A DNA stretch of 47,099 bases from Candidatus Saccharicenans sp. GTDB lineage: Bacteria; Acidobacteriota; Aminicenantia; Aminicenantales; Saccharicenantaceae. The notes beneath the pieces were generated by a model, which saw only the letters and a program-made list of their open reading frames with translations, had not been told where the DNA came from and searched no databases. Position 1 is the first letter of the stretch. The number at the start of each line of letters is the position of its first letter. This document shows positions 1 to 7,880 of the stretch, in pieces. The stretch is from contig JASEFX010000018.1 in assembly GCA_030018265.1 (NCBI GenBank), positions 1 through 47,099 on the forward strand. Reading direction: 5' to 3'. A program made the translations under genes and the position numbers.

Positions 1-861
1 CGGCAGGCTGAATCTTTTTTGTATTTCCAGTCTAATCAGACGACTCTCGTAGTCGCTGACTCCTGTGATGGTCTTCCTCTCCCGCCATAACTCACTGATT
101 GTTTTTTCTCTGACCCTCTTCGCCCCGGAAAAATCTTTTCTTAAAATTTTTAACTGAAGCTTCTGCCTTCCTCTCTGAAATTCACTGAATTTGAAACTTT
201 CCGGGCGGTCGGGTTGAAAACTGTACAGACGCCCTCCATCGACCATAATCCAGCCATCCCCGTAAACAGGCTGAAACTGAAGCCAGGCTTTTTCTGCCAG
301 GATAACCTCTAACTCGCCTTCTTCCCCTCTCTGGCAGATGAACACATTCCACCAGAAGCCTTCTTTATCTTTTGTTTCTACAAAAATGACCTTGCCCGGT
401 AGCCATTCCAGAAAACTTCCAGGTTCAATTTCAAGCGTCGGCCGGTTTAAGACAGAATCGATCATGGTCTGGAGCCAGCGGTAATTGGATACAGGCGTAA
501 GCCAGAGAGTGAAAAAACTGCAGATGAGAAACAAAACAAATCCAGAAAAAAGAACCGGTCGCAGAATCCGTAGAGGCGAAATCCCCAGCAATCTTAGCGC
601 TTCGGCTTCCCCGTCTCCCGCCAGCCGGCCAAGTCCCCCGAGAACTCCGGCCATGAAAGCCAGCGGAATCGCCAGGGAAAAAACCGAAGGCAGAAGATAA
701 AGGAGAAGTCTGGCGGCTGTTCCTGCTGAGACCCGGGCCGTGAAGACAATTTCAGCCAGGTAAAAAAACTCGTTCAACAGAATGACCAGAAAAATAAAGC
801 CAAGCGAGAGGAGAAAAGCCAGAATTATTTCCCGGAGTAGATAGCGGTCAAGAATCTTCAT
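1..861 (-). CDS. LptF/LptG family permease, N-terminal part (cut by window edge)
   Basis: The frame is open from an ATG at 861 to the window edge (287 codons) with no stop, so the C-terminus is missing. The protein begins MKILDRYLLRE, followed by a hydrophobic helix (residues about 12-32), two more hydrophobic stretches (about 45-70 and 100-125), then a soluble beta-rich part. This is the YjgP/YjgQ layout: half of the membrane permease pair that, with LptB, drives lipopolysaccharide transport from the inner membrane towards the cell surface. LptF and LptG cannot be told apart here. It lies 114 bp downstream of groEL on the same strand but behind a strong terminator, and has its own promoter candidate. 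Ribosome binding site is weak. The gene supports a Gram-negative-type envelope. Confidence 0.85.
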   Translation of the reverse strand, partial: MKILDRYLLREIILAFLLSLGFIFLVILLNEFFYLAEIVFTARVSAGTAARLLLYLLPSVFSLAIPLAFMAGVLGGLGRLAGDGEAEALRLLGISPLRILRPVLFSGFVLFLICSFFTLWLTPVSNYRWLQTMIDSVLNRPTLEIEPGSFLEWLPGKVIFVETKDKEGFWWNVFICQRGEEGELEVILAEKAWLQFQPVYGDGWIMVDGGRLYSFQPDRPESFKFSEFQRGRQKLQLKILRKDFSGAKRVREKTISELWRERKTITGVSDYESRLIRLEIQKRFSLP

Positions 862-881
862 CGAAATCAGCCGCTCTGGCT

Positions 882-911
882 AATATAACACAGAGAGGCT
901 TCTGGCTTCAA
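882..911 (-). promoter_or_regulatory. sigma-70-type promoter candidate for the lptF/G gene
   Basis: On the minus strand TTGAAG (906-911) and TATATT (882-887) are separated by 18 bp, giving a 5' leader of only about 14 nt before the ATG at 861. Seen in sequence; function inferred. Confidence 0.5.
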
Positions 912-916
912 AATAG

Positions 917-951
917 AAAGGCCGCTTCCGGTTCTCCCGGAAGCGGCCTTT
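917..951 (-). terminator. Rho-independent, bidirectional terminator after groEL
   Basis: A perfect 15-bp stem (917-931 with 937-951) surrounds the 5-nt loop TTCTC. The minus-strand copy lies 24 nt past the groEL stop and is followed by a T-rich tract; the plus strand has T residues too. It should end the groES-groEL transcript before the next gene. Confidence 0.9.
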
Positions 952-975
952 TCTTTCCGGCGTTATTTCCCGCGA

Positions 976-2589
976 TCAATACATGTCAGCCGGCGGTGTG
1001 TGGGTATGTTTCTTTTCCTCTTCCGGAAGCTCGGTGACGCATCCTTCGGTGGTCAGCATCAGACCGGAAATGCTGGCAGCGTTCTGGAGGGCGGTGCGAA
1101 CAACTTTGGTCGGGTCAATGATTCCGGCTTTGATCATATCTTCATAGGTTTCAGTAAGAGCGTTGAACCCGAAGTCTTTATCCATTTCCCGGACTTTTTC
1201 CACCACAATCGAGCCCTCAAAGCCAGCATTCTCAGCGATCTGCCGCAGAGGCTCTTCCAGAGCGCGGCGTACAATCTGAACGCCAACCTGCACGTCACCG
1301 TCAAGGTTCAGTTTGTCCAGAGCTTTCTGGCAGCGCAGCAGAGCGACTCCGCCACCAGGAACGATACCTTCTTCGACCGCCGCCTTGGTAGCGTGCATGG
1401 CGTCCTCAACTCTGGCCTTCTTTTCCTTAAGCTCGGTTTCGGTAGCCGCGCCAACTTTAATCACGGCCACACCGCCGACCAGCTTGGCCAGTCTTTCCTG
1501 AAGTTTCTCGCGGTCGTAGTCGGAAGTGGTTTCCTCGATCTGAGTGCGAATCTGTTTGATTCTGGCTTTAATCTCGCTTTCTTTACCTTTGCCGCCAACG
1601 ATGGTGGTGTTGTCTTTGTCCACGACGACCTTGGCCGCTTCGCCCAGCCAGTCAACCGTGACGTTTTCCAGCTTCACTCCGATATCTTCAGTGATAACTT
1701 TGCCGCCGGTCAGGATGGCAATGTCCTCGAGCATGGCTTTCCGTCTGTCGCCGAATCCAGGGGCTTTAACAGCGCAGCACATCAGGGTGCCTTTGAGTTT
1801 GTTGACCACCAGGGTGGCCAGGGCTTCGCCTTCGACTTCTTCGGCCACTACCAGCAGAGCCCGACCCATTCTGGCCACGCTTTCCAGCAGTGGCAGAAAT
1901 TCTCTCAGGTTGGATATCTTCTTCTCATGCAGAAGAATCAGCGGATTTTCCAGGGCGCATTCCATCCTTTCCGGGTCGGTTATGAAATAGGGAGAAAGAT
2001 AGCCGCGGTCGAACTGCATACCTTCAACGAATTCCAGAGTGGTCTCGAGCCCCTTGGCCTCTTCCACCGTGATCACGCCGTCCTTGCCGACTTTTTCCAT
2101 AGCCTGGGCGATGATTTTGCCGATGGATTCATCATTGTTGGCAGAAATGGCGCCAACCTGAGCGATCATGTCTCCGGTGACTTCCCGGCTCATGCTCCGG
2201 AGCTCTTTGACCACTTCTTCCACCGCCCGGTCAATTCCTTTCTTGATCAGGTTGGGATTCCGGCCGGCTGTCACATGTTTAATGCCTTCAGAATAGATTA
2301 TCTGGGCTAGAACTGTAGCCGTGGTGGTGCCGTCACCGGCCACATCTGAAGTCTTCGAAGCTACTTCCTTCACCAGCTGAGCGCCCATATTCTCCCAGGG
2401 ATCCTTCAGCTCTATCTCTTTGGCCACAGTAACGCCATCCTTCGTGCTGGTAGGAGAACCGAATTTCTTGTCTATGATGACGTTCTTGCCACGAGGACCG
2501 AGGGTGGCTTTCACCACGTTGCTCAGAATGTTAACACCCCTTAAAAGAGCCTGTCTGGCTTCATCTCCAAGAATTATTTGCTTGGCCAT
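976..2589 (-). CDS. groL: Chaperonin GroEL (Hsp60)
   Basis: 537 residues, close to the usual 540-550. It folds cytosolic proteins as a double heptameric ring with GroES, using ATP. The N-terminus [18 protein letters not shown], the ATP-site stretch [22 protein letters not shown] and the [10 protein letters not shown] motif (near residues 86-95) are all present, as is the C-terminal equatorial GGGVAL segment. The expected Gly-Gly-Met tail is absent: the last residues are [15 protein letters not shown]. The start at 2589 has a strong AAAGGAGGT ribosome binding site. It sits 19 bp behind groES in one operon, controlled by the paired CIRCE sites upstream of groES. A long open frame antisense to it is a shadow. 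Confidence 0.98.
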   Translation of the reverse strand: MAKQIILGDEARQALLRGVNILSNVVKATLGPRGKNVIIDKKFGSPTSTKDGVTVAKEIELKDPWENMGAQLVKEVASKTSDVAGDGTTTATVLAQIIYSEGIKHVTAGRNPNLIKKGIDRAVEEVVKELRSMSREVTGDMIAQVGAISANNDESIGKIIAQAMEKVGKDGVITVEEAKGLETTLEFVEGMQFDRGYLSPYFITDPERMECALENPLILLHEKKISNLREFLPLLESVARMGRALLVVAEEVEGEALATLVVNKLKGTLMCCAVKAPGFGDRRKAMLEDIAILTGGKVITEDIGVKLENVTVDWLGEAAKVVVDKDNTTIVGGKGKESEIKARIKQIRTQIEETTSDYDREKLQERLAKLVGGVAVIKVGAATETELKEKKARVEDAMHATKAAVEEGIVPGGGVALLRCQKALDKLNLDGDVQVGVQIVRRALEEPLRQIAENAGFEGSIVVEKVREMDKDFGFNALTETYEDMIKAGIIDPTKVVRTALQNAASISGLMLTTEGCVTELPEEEKKHTHTPPADMY

Positions 2590-2608
2590 GGTTTACCTCC
2601 TTTCTCGA

Positions 2609-2899
2609 TTATCTTGTTATAATCGCCAGAATCTCATCCTCGCGGACGATCACGTGCTCTTCACCGTCTATGGTAACTTCAGTGCCGCTGTATTTGCCGA
2701 TGAGCACCCGATCGCCCTTCTTAACCGTCGGGGGGATCACCTTGCCATCATCCGTCACCCGACCCTTGCCAACCTCGATTACCTCAGCCTCCTGAGGTTT
2801 TTCCTTGGCGGTGTCCGGGATGATGATGCTACCCCTTTTCACTTCCTGTTCTTCAATCCTTTTCAGGAGCACCCGGTCATACAATGGTTGAACCTTCAT
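2609..2899 (-). CDS. groS: Co-chaperonin GroES (Hsp10)
   Basis: 96 residues, normal length. It caps the GroEL ring. The typical start [15 protein letters not shown], a mobile-loop region (about 16-33), and the [14 protein letters not shown] strand motif near residue 62 are visible. The AAGGAGGT ribosome binding site lies just upstream of the ATG at 2899. First gene of groES-groEL; transcription should start inside the downstream CIRCE element at about 2941, giving a leader of roughly 40 nt. Confidence 0.98.
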   Translation of the reverse strand: MKVQPLYDRVLLKRIEEQEVKRGSIIIPDTAKEKPQEAEVIEVGKGRVTDDGKVIPPTVKKGDRVLIGKYSGTEVTIDGEEHVIVREDEILAIITR

Positions 2900-2921
2900 G
2901 TTGAAACCTCCTTTTTTTAAT

Positions 2922-2948
2922 TTAGCAGTCTAATTTTTTGAGTGCTAA
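2922..2948 (-). promoter_or_regulatory. CIRCE operator 1 (HrcA site), at the groES start point
   Basis: Read on the minus strand this is TTAGCACTC-N9-GACTGCTAA; the known CIRCE consensus is TTAGCACTC-N9-GAGTGCTAA, so there is a single mismatch in the second arm. It starts at the last base of the -10 box and covers the expected start point, the classic place for HrcA repression relieved by heat shock. hrcA itself is not in the window. Confidence 0.93.
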
Positions 2949-2976
2949 TTATAAAATATGACAAAAACTTTGTCAA
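2948..2976 (-). promoter_or_regulatory. sigma-70 promoter of groES-groEL (perfect consensus)
   Basis: TTGACA (2971-2976) and TATAAT (2948-2953) on the minus strand, spacing exactly 17 bp. Both hexamers match consensus, implying a very strong promoter that must be held down by the flanking CIRCE operators. Confidence 0.92.
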
Positions 2977-2995
2977 TATTATTGCCTTTGAAAAT

Positions 2996-3022
2996 TTAGC
3001 AGTCTTAGATGGGGAGTGCTAC
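2996..3022 (-). promoter_or_regulatory. CIRCE operator 2, upstream of the groES -35 box
   Basis: On the minus strand GTAGCACTC-N9-GACTGCTAA, two mismatches to CIRCE; the second arm carries the same C-for-G change as operator 1. It begins 20 bp upstream of the -35 box and contains the stop codon of the preceding Fis-type gene. The shared deviation argues against chance. Confidence 0.85.
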
Positions 3023-3255
3023 TTTTTCCGCTTTATCTTCAATGTTTTAAAGCGGTTGTGGAGGGTATTCCGATGGACGCCCAGCGCCCGGGCCATCTTC
3101 GTGATGTTTGAATTATATTTGGAGGCAGCTGTCTCTATGTAAATTTTTTCAAATTCTTCCAGAGCTTCCGTTAAATGAATTTCCTTTTCCACCATGTCGT
3201 GAATCACGGAAACCAGCTTCTGATGAATCGTCAATTCCTCATATTTTTTCGTCAT
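3019..3255 (-). CDS. Small Fis-type helix-turn-helix protein
   Basis: 78 residues. The C-terminal half contains ITKMARALGVHRNTLHNRF, a Fis/NtrC-type HTH (HTH_8), ending in a basic KIKRKK tail; the N-terminal half is a helical, acidic segment that could dimerise. I chose the ATG at 3255 because GGGGGG lies about 6 nt upstream; an upstream ATG (3276) lacks this. The start lies inside the end of cvpA (17-nt overlap), so translation is probably coupled. Its stop codon falls inside CIRCE operator 2. Likely a DNA-binding protein; targets unknown. The resemblance is only to the Fis HTH, not to full-length Fis. Confidence 0.75.
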   Translation of the reverse strand: MTKKYEELTIHQKLVSVIHDMVEKEIHLTEALEEFEKIYIETAASKYNSNITKMARALGVHRNTLHNRFKTLKIKRKK

Positions 3256-3781
3256 AAGTTCCCCCCTTGCCTTCAAACTTTTTCAGGTTTTCCATAAAAT
3301 TCTTTTTCAAGTTATCAGGGATCAGAACCACCAGAGTCTTCGAAACCTGGAGAACAACCGGCGCCAGCCGGGAACCGATAATCGCCTCGCGCTGGAAGTT
3401 GAAGCTGAGCATGGCAAAAACTATCACCGCTCCGATCAGCGCGCCTTTCAGGAGTCCTAAAAAACCTCCCAGGAGATGGTTGGCCAGGCTCAGCGTCCCT
3501 TTCATAAGCTTGCTGAGCACAAACCCCAGCAGCCAGCCGGCCAGGAGGACGGCGAAAAATATTAAAAGAAAGCTGAGCCCGTTTCTCCAGAAATCTGACT
3601 CCACCCGGCCGTAAAGCTTCCAGGAAAGCCAGGGATAATGCCTGGCGGCTAAAATAACTCCAGCCACCACCGCCAGCAGGCCTATTAATTGCCTGATAAG
3701 TCCTTTAACCAGTCCGATAATGAAAGCAACCAGTAGTATAATCAGTATAAGATAATCCAGCCAGTTGAGGTGAGACAGCAT
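3239..3781 (-). CDS. CvpA family membrane protein
   Basis: 180 residues with about four hydrophobic helices (near 8-28, 30-47, 66-92, 103-125) and the family-typical opening LNWLDYLILIILLVAF followed by GLVKGLIRQL. CvpA proteins are inner-membrane proteins linked to colicin V export and to cell-envelope stress and division; the exact activity is not settled. The ATG shares one base with the TGA of the upstream PHP gene (TGATG), and the gene overlaps the Fis-type gene downstream, so purC, PHP, cvpA and fis-like look like one transcript. In proteobacteria cvpA also sits beside a purine gene (purF), a loose parallel to purC here. Confidence 0.85.
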   Translation of the reverse strand: MLSHLNWLDYLILIILLVAFIIGLVKGLIRQLIGLLAVVAGVILAARHYPWLSWKLYGRVESDFWRNGLSFLLIFFAVLLAGWLLGFVLSKLMKGTLSLANHLLGGFLGLLKGALIGAVIVFAMLSFNFQREAIIGSRLAPVVLQVSKTLVVLIPDNLKKNFMENLKKFEGKGGTYDEKI

Positions 3782-4662
3782 CAGCGCCTTCTTTCCTTTA
3801 ACTTTTCCACAATAGAATAATCTCCATGTCTTATCAAGCCAAATTTTACTCCTGGTTTTATTCGCCCGTGGAAATCAGAGCCGGCGGTGGCTACCAGATC
3901 CAGCTCTTCCGCCAGAGATTTGTAATATTCGGTTTCGCCCGGGCCATGGTAAGAAGTATAGACTTCCAGTCCCTGAAGTCCGAGCACCTTAAGCCTCAGC
4001 AAATCATCCCTGGTGGTCCTTTGAAAATAGGCCCCGGGATGAGATAGCACCGGAACACCCCCGGTGAGAGGCGCCAGATGCAGAACTTCTTCCAGAGAGA
4101 TGTGCTTTTTGGGAACGTAAGCCAGCCCGCCCTCAGCAAAAAAATCCTGATAAAAAACGTACGGAGCGAGCGTTTGCCCTTCGGCGTAATACTTGCTTAA
4201 ATGCGGATTCCGCCGGCTCTCGGGTTTATCCAGAACTATCTGGGCAATCTTGACTCCGAGCGGTGGTTTGCAACCGGATTTCTCCCAGACCTCCTCCCAG
4301 TCAACATCAATCCCGTTCTCCCGCAAACGGATAACCCGGCTGCGAGCTTCATCCAGACGGGTTCCTTCCATCCTTGAAATTATGTAATGGACAGCCTCGC
4401 TTTCATAATCCACAAAAGGCAGCATAAGATGAAATTCGCGGGAATCGAAAAGAGTGGTTATCTCGATGCTCGGGATGACCTCGACTCCGGCGCGGCGCCC
4501 GGCCTCTATGGCTTCAGGATAAGCGCTGACGGTGTCATGGTCGGCTATGGCAATCGCCCGGAATCCTTCTTCTCTGGCCATCCGGGCAAGCTCTTCAGGT
4601 GAATAATCCCCATCGCAGCTGAAATAAGAATGGAGGTGAAGGTCAACCAGTCCGTCTCTCAT
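3781..4662 (-). CDS. PHP domain phosphoesterase (YciV/TrpH type)
   Basis: 293 residues. The N-terminal metal motif DLHLHSYFSCDG (D7, H9, H11), the second motif ADHDT (41-44), E67 in PSIEIT, a SHPG histidine and the C-terminal GSDFHG motif give a complete PHP metal site. Relatives of this length hydrolyse 3',5'-nucleotide bisphosphates or trim RNA 5' ends (YciV / RNase AM); which one applies cannot be read from sequence. Starts 23 bp behind purC and overlaps cvpA by one base. The ribosome binding site is weak, as expected for a coupled gene. Confidence 0.85.
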   Translation of the reverse strand: MRDGLVDLHLHSYFSCDGDYSPEELARMAREEGFRAIAIADHDTVSAYPEAIEAGRRAGVEVIPSIEITTLFDSREFHLMLPFVDYESEAVHYIISRMEGTRLDEARSRVIRLRENGIDVDWEEVWEKSGCKPPLGVKIAQIVLDKPESRRNPHLSKYYAEGQTLAPYVFYQDFFAEGGLAYVPKKHISLEEVLHLAPLTGGVPVLSHPGAYFQRTTRDDLLRLKVLGLQGLEVYTSYHGPGETEYYKSLAEELDLVATAGSDFHGRIKPGVKFGLIRHGDYSIVEKLKERRR

Positions 4663-4685
4663 GTTCAGACCGTTCTGAAAAAGAT

Positions 4686-5594
4686 TCAGGGCAAATCGTT
4701 CTTTCCAGTCAGAAGCTGATATATCTCCAGATATCTTTTCGACGTTTGTTCGATGATTTCATCCGGAAGAGCCGGCGGCGGGGGAGTCTTTCTGTCCCAG
4801 CCGGTGCTGATCAGGTAATCGCGGACAAATTGTTTATCAAGGCTCGGCTGGGATTTGCCCGGCTGATAACTGGCCAGCGGCCAGAAACGGGATGAATCAG
4901 GCGTGAACAGCTCATCAATCAGAATCAGTTCACCATTCTCATCAAGACCGAATTCAAACTTGGTGTCGGCAATGATGATCCCCCGGGAAATAGCATAAAG
5001 GCTGGCCCTCTGGTAGAGTTCCAGGCTTATTTTTCTGATTTTCTCCGCCAGCTCAGAGCCGGTAATGTTCTCCATCTCTTTGAAGGTAATATTCTCATCG
5101 TGCCCCACCTCAGCTTTTGTCGAAGGAGTGAAAATGGGCTCTTCCAGCCGGGAGGATTCCTGAAGGCCCTTCGGCAGTTTGATCCCGCAGACCTTTCCGG
5201 TCTCCTGGTATTCCTTCCAGGCAGAACCCGAGATATATCCTCTGACCACACATTCAACCGGAAGCACCCGCGCCTTTTTTACAAGCATCGAACGTTTCTC
5301 CAGAATGTCCGCATAAGGCTGCAGTTCAGCGGGAAAATCTTTGACCTCGGTCGAAATCATATGATTCGGACAGATCAAAGAGGTGTAATCAAACCAGAAT
5401 CTGGATATCTGGGTGAGAACCTTTCCCTTATGGGAAATCAGAGAAGGAAGCACAAAATCAAAGGCCGAGATCCGGTCGGTAGCCACGATGAGCAACCTGT
5501 CTCCAAGGTCAAAAACATTTCTTACCTTGCCTTTTTTGAACACCGGAATTCCCGGTATTTCCAACTCGCCCACAGGTCTGTCTTTTTCTTCCAT
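4686..5594 (-). CDS. purC: Phosphoribosylaminoimidazole-succinocarboxamide synthase (SAICAR synthetase)
   Basis: 302 residues from the ATG at 5594, chosen for its GGGAGGAG ribosome binding site; a 13-residue longer version at 5633 has none. The enzyme joins CAIR and L-aspartate with ATP in purine synthesis. Family motifs are clear: [11 protein letters not shown] and ATDRISAFD near the N-terminus, [17 protein letters not shown] (about 115), DTKFEFG and [13 protein letters not shown] (about 215-235). The length is typical of the ~300-residue monofunctional form. Other pur genes are not in the window. It leads the PHP-cvpA-fis set; its terminator, if any, is not evident. Confidence 0.97.
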   Translation of the reverse strand: MEEKDRPVGELEIPGIPVFKKGKVRNVFDLGDRLLIVATDRISAFDFVLPSLISHKGKVLTQISRFWFDYTSLICPNHMISTEVKDFPAELQPYADILEKRSMLVKKARVLPVECVVRGYISGSAWKEYQETGKVCGIKLPKGLQESSRLEEPIFTPSTKAEVGHDENITFKEMENITGSELAEKIRKISLELYQRASLYAISRGIIIADTKFEFGLDENGELILIDELFTPDSSRFWPLASYQPGKSQPSLDKQFVRDYLISTGWDRKTPPPPALPDEIIEQTSKRYLEIYQLLTGKNDLP

Positions 5595-5638
5595 AACCCT
5601 ACTCCTCCCGGAAAAACAATAAAAAAGCAACAAAATTA

Positions 5639-5667
5639 ATTATAAATTTATTTGACTTAATATTAAA
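5639..5667 (-). promoter_or_regulatory. weak sigma-70-type promoter candidate for purC
   Basis: A perfect TATAAT (5639-5644, minus strand) has only TTTAAT at 5662-5667 as a -35 partner (17-bp spacing). It lies in the 85-bp AT-rich gap between yfiH and purC. Confidence 0.4.
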
Positions 5668-5679
5668 TAAAACCTTGAA

Positions 5680-6390
5680 TTAAATCAACCGGCCCCTTAT
5701 GCCTGCAAAATTAATCAATCTGCTGTTAGTCTGGCGCTCCCGGCGGTAAGAATGAAGGTCCGGCTGGCAGAAGGTACAGAGATCAATTTCATGAATATTC
5801 TCAGCCCTCAGACCGAGCTGGTTGATCAGCAAAGAACGGTTAGCTTCCCTCAGGTCGAGATAAAACTTTCCCGGCCGGTCAGCCGGGGATAAAATCTTTC
5901 CTGAATCAAAAACGGCACGAGTGAAAATCTCCGCAACCTCCGGGCCCACCTGGTAGCAATTCCTTTCGATGCAGGGGCCAAAAGCGGCCAGCAGATTTTC
6001 CGGACGGCTGCGGAATTTTTTCACCATCAGATCAACCGTCACCGCCAGGATTTTCTGAGCGGTACTGCGCCAGCCGCAGTGAACCGCAGCCACCGCCCGG
6101 TTTTCGGCATCCACCAGAAAAACCGGGAGGCAATCAGCCGTCCTGATTATCAACATCAGGCCCGTCGCCGAGGTTACCAGACCGTCACCGGCCAGCTGGC
6201 GGAGAGGTTTCTCATAAAGGCAGAAAACGCGGCTTGAATGAAGTTGCTTCAGGACAACCGGATGAAAAGAACTGAATTCCCGTTCATCAGCCAGACTTTC
6301 CAGCCCGAAGCCGGCCAGTCCGAAACCATGAACCAGCCAGGGAATTTTATCCAGTTCGGGAACTGTCAGGAACTTTGAGTTTTTTATCAT
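5680..6390 (-). CDS. YfiH/LACC1 family purine nucleoside phosphorylase (multicopper-oxidase-like fold)
   Basis: 236 residues. The three zinc ligands of the family can be placed: His51 in QLHSS, Cys87 in TADCLPV and His104 in HCGWRST; the GPCIERNCYQVG and DLCTFC segments are also typical. Members (YfiH, YlmD, human LACC1) were long called polyphenol oxidases but act on nucleosides: adenosine deamination and phosphorolysis of purine nucleosides and methylthioadenosine. Soluble, no signal peptide. It lies directly upstream of purC on the same strand, so both may serve purine handling. Start at 6390 with a clear promoter 24 bp upstream. Confidence 0.88.
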   Translation of the reverse strand: MIKNSKFLTVPELDKIPWLVHGFGLAGFGLESLADEREFSSFHPVVLKQLHSSRVFCLYEKPLRQLAGDGLVTSATGLMLIIRTADCLPVFLVDAENRAVAAVHCGWRSTAQKILAVTVDLMVKKFRSRPENLLAAFGPCIERNCYQVGPEVAEIFTRAVFDSGKILSPADRPGKFYLDLREANRSLLINQLGLRAENIHEIDLCTFCQPDLHSYRRERQTNSRLINFAGIRGRLI

Positions 6391-6413
6391 TTTTCTTTTT
6401 TAATTTTCCTTCT

Positions 6414-6442
6414 TTTATAATCGAGAGAAAAGTTTTTATCAA
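6414..6442 (-). promoter_or_regulatory. sigma-70 promoter of the yfiH-like gene
   Basis: TTGATA (6437-6442) and TATAAA (6414-6419) on the minus strand, 17-bp spacing, about 24 bp before the ATG. Confidence 0.7.
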
Positions 6443-6728
6443 GCCCCGCCCCCGAAGTGCTCAGTCCGAAATGCTGGCTAATCCATCAATTTTTTTTTAA
6501 TATTTAAGGTCCGCTTATCCCTGACACCTTTGCCCGAAGCCCTCAACACACTGGCCCCACTGGAATTATGTTTCTTAACATCATTTCGTTCAAAACTCAA
6601 AATTCAGCTTTTACTCTCTCCACTTTTTCAGCTTCGGTCATCTCAACAGGAAAGGCGAAACTTCTCTTAACCGGCCGGCAAAAAATTTATAAAATGTGTT
6701 TATGAACGCAGTCAGAATGGAGCAAATG
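6443..6728. other. Divergent intergenic region, no gene seen
   Basis: This stretch separates the minus-strand yfiH-like gene from the plus-strand peptidase gene. It is stop-rich in all frames. A TATAAA at 6688-6693 could be a -10 box for the peptidase gene, but the matching -35 (TCTTAA) is poor. I see no other convincing element. Confidence 0.5.
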
Positions 6729-7880
6729 ATGAAAATATTAACGGCGCTTTTTCTGATACTATCTGTGATTTTTTGTTCTGTTTTCGGTGGCCAGCAGACT
6801 CGTCCCCGCGTCCGGGAATTCGGGTTGAAGATAGGTGTGCTTGAGCCCGGTCCGCTTAATTCTATCACCGATGTGCCGGGCGTCAGAGTGGGCCAGGTGA
6901 CGCTGATTGAGGGAGACAGAATACGAACCGGAGTCACCGCCATCCTTCCACATCCGGGTAACATTTTCCAGGAAAAGGTTCCGGCCGGGATTTATGTAGC
7001 CAACGGATTCGGAAAACTTACCGGTTATACCCAGGTGGACGAGCTGGGTACACTTGAAACTCCGATCATTCTGACCAACACCCTGAGCGTGCCTGAGGCG
7101 GCCGCAGCCGTGATCGAGTATATTCTTTCTCTTCCGGGAAACGAACAGGTCTCTTCTGTCAATCCGGTTGTGGGAGAAACCAACGACGGCTGGCTGAATG
7201 ACATCAGGGCCAGGGCAGTAAAAAAGGAGCATGTGCTCGAAGCTATCCGTTCAGCCCGCGAGGGACCGGTCGAAGAGGGGTCGGTCGGAGCCGGGGCCGG
7301 CACCACCTGCTTCAGCTTTAAAGGCGGCATAGGCACCTCTTCCCGCAAACTCCCGCCCGAGCGAGGCGGCTGGACCGTCGGCGTGCTGGTTCAGACGAAT
7401 TTCGGTGGAGTGCTCCAGATAAAAGGCCTGCTGATTGAAGAATTGCTAAAAAAAGAAAAAGCTGAAAGTTCAAACCTCACACCCCCGGGAGAAGGAGGAT
7501 CCTGCCTTATTGTGGTGGCTACCGACGCACCGCTTGACAGCCGAAACCTGAAGAGATTGGCCAAAAGAGCGCTCCTCGGAATTCCGAGAACAGGCGGATA
7601 TTATTCCAACGGCAGCGGCGATTATGCCATCGCTTTTTCCACCGCGCCTGGAGTACGTGTTCCACACAGGGAAAAAAGCCTGACGATGAAGGTGGAAATA
7701 GTCAGGAATGAAGCCATGTCGGCGCTTTTTCAGGCGGCCGCGGAAGCTTCCGAAGAAGCCATCCTGAACTCTATGTTTAAAGCCACTACCATGATTGGAA
7801 AAGACGGACACCGGGCAGAAGCTCTGCCGCTGGACAGATTGAAAATACTGCTTGAGAGATTCAGAAATGAAAATGAATAA
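6729..7880 (+). CDS. Exported DmpA-family aminopeptidase / D-esterase (peptidase family S58/P1)
   Basis: 383 residues from the ATG at 6729, six bases after a GGAG; in-frame ATGs at 6696 and 6726 are less well placed. The first ~22 residues (MKILTALFLILSVIFCSVFGG) are a signal peptide, so the enzyme acts outside the cytoplasm. NSITDVPGVRVGQV is the family N-terminal motif. VGAGAGTTC and GGIGTSSR line the active site, and GGSCLIVVATDAPL holds the expected self-cleavage point, with Ser258 as the new N-terminal nucleophile of the small chain. Relatives cut N-terminal L-residues or D-amino-acid amides and esters. It overlaps the racemase gene by 14 nt. Confidence 0.9.
   Translation: MKILTALFLILSVIFCSVFGGQQTRPRVREFGLKIGVLEPGPLNSITDVPGVRVGQVTLIEGDRIRTGVTAILPHPGNIFQEKVPAGIYVANGFGKLTGYTQVDELGTLETPIILTNTLSVPEAAAAVIEYILSLPGNEQVSSVNPVVGETNDGWLNDIRARAVKKEHVLEAIRSAREGPVEEGSVGAGAGTTCFSFKGGIGTSSRKLPPERGGWTVGVLVQTNFGGVLQIKGLLIEELLKKEKAESSNLTPPGEGGSCLIVVATDAPLDSRNLKRLAKRALLGIPRTGGYYSNGSGDYAIAFSTAPGVRVPHREKSLTMKVEIVRNEAMSALFQAAAEASEEAILNSMFKATTMIGKDGHRAEALPLDRLKILLERFRNENE

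Noticed and set aside
1000-2310. 436-codon open frame antisense to groEL
   Set aside because: Full overlap with an unmistakable groEL; codon bias of the real gene leaves the opposite frame free of stops. The product matches nothing.
6688-6693. TATAAA as a -10 box for the DmpA-like gene
   Set aside because: Right distance from the start codon but no acceptable -35 hexamer; left unannotated as a promoter.
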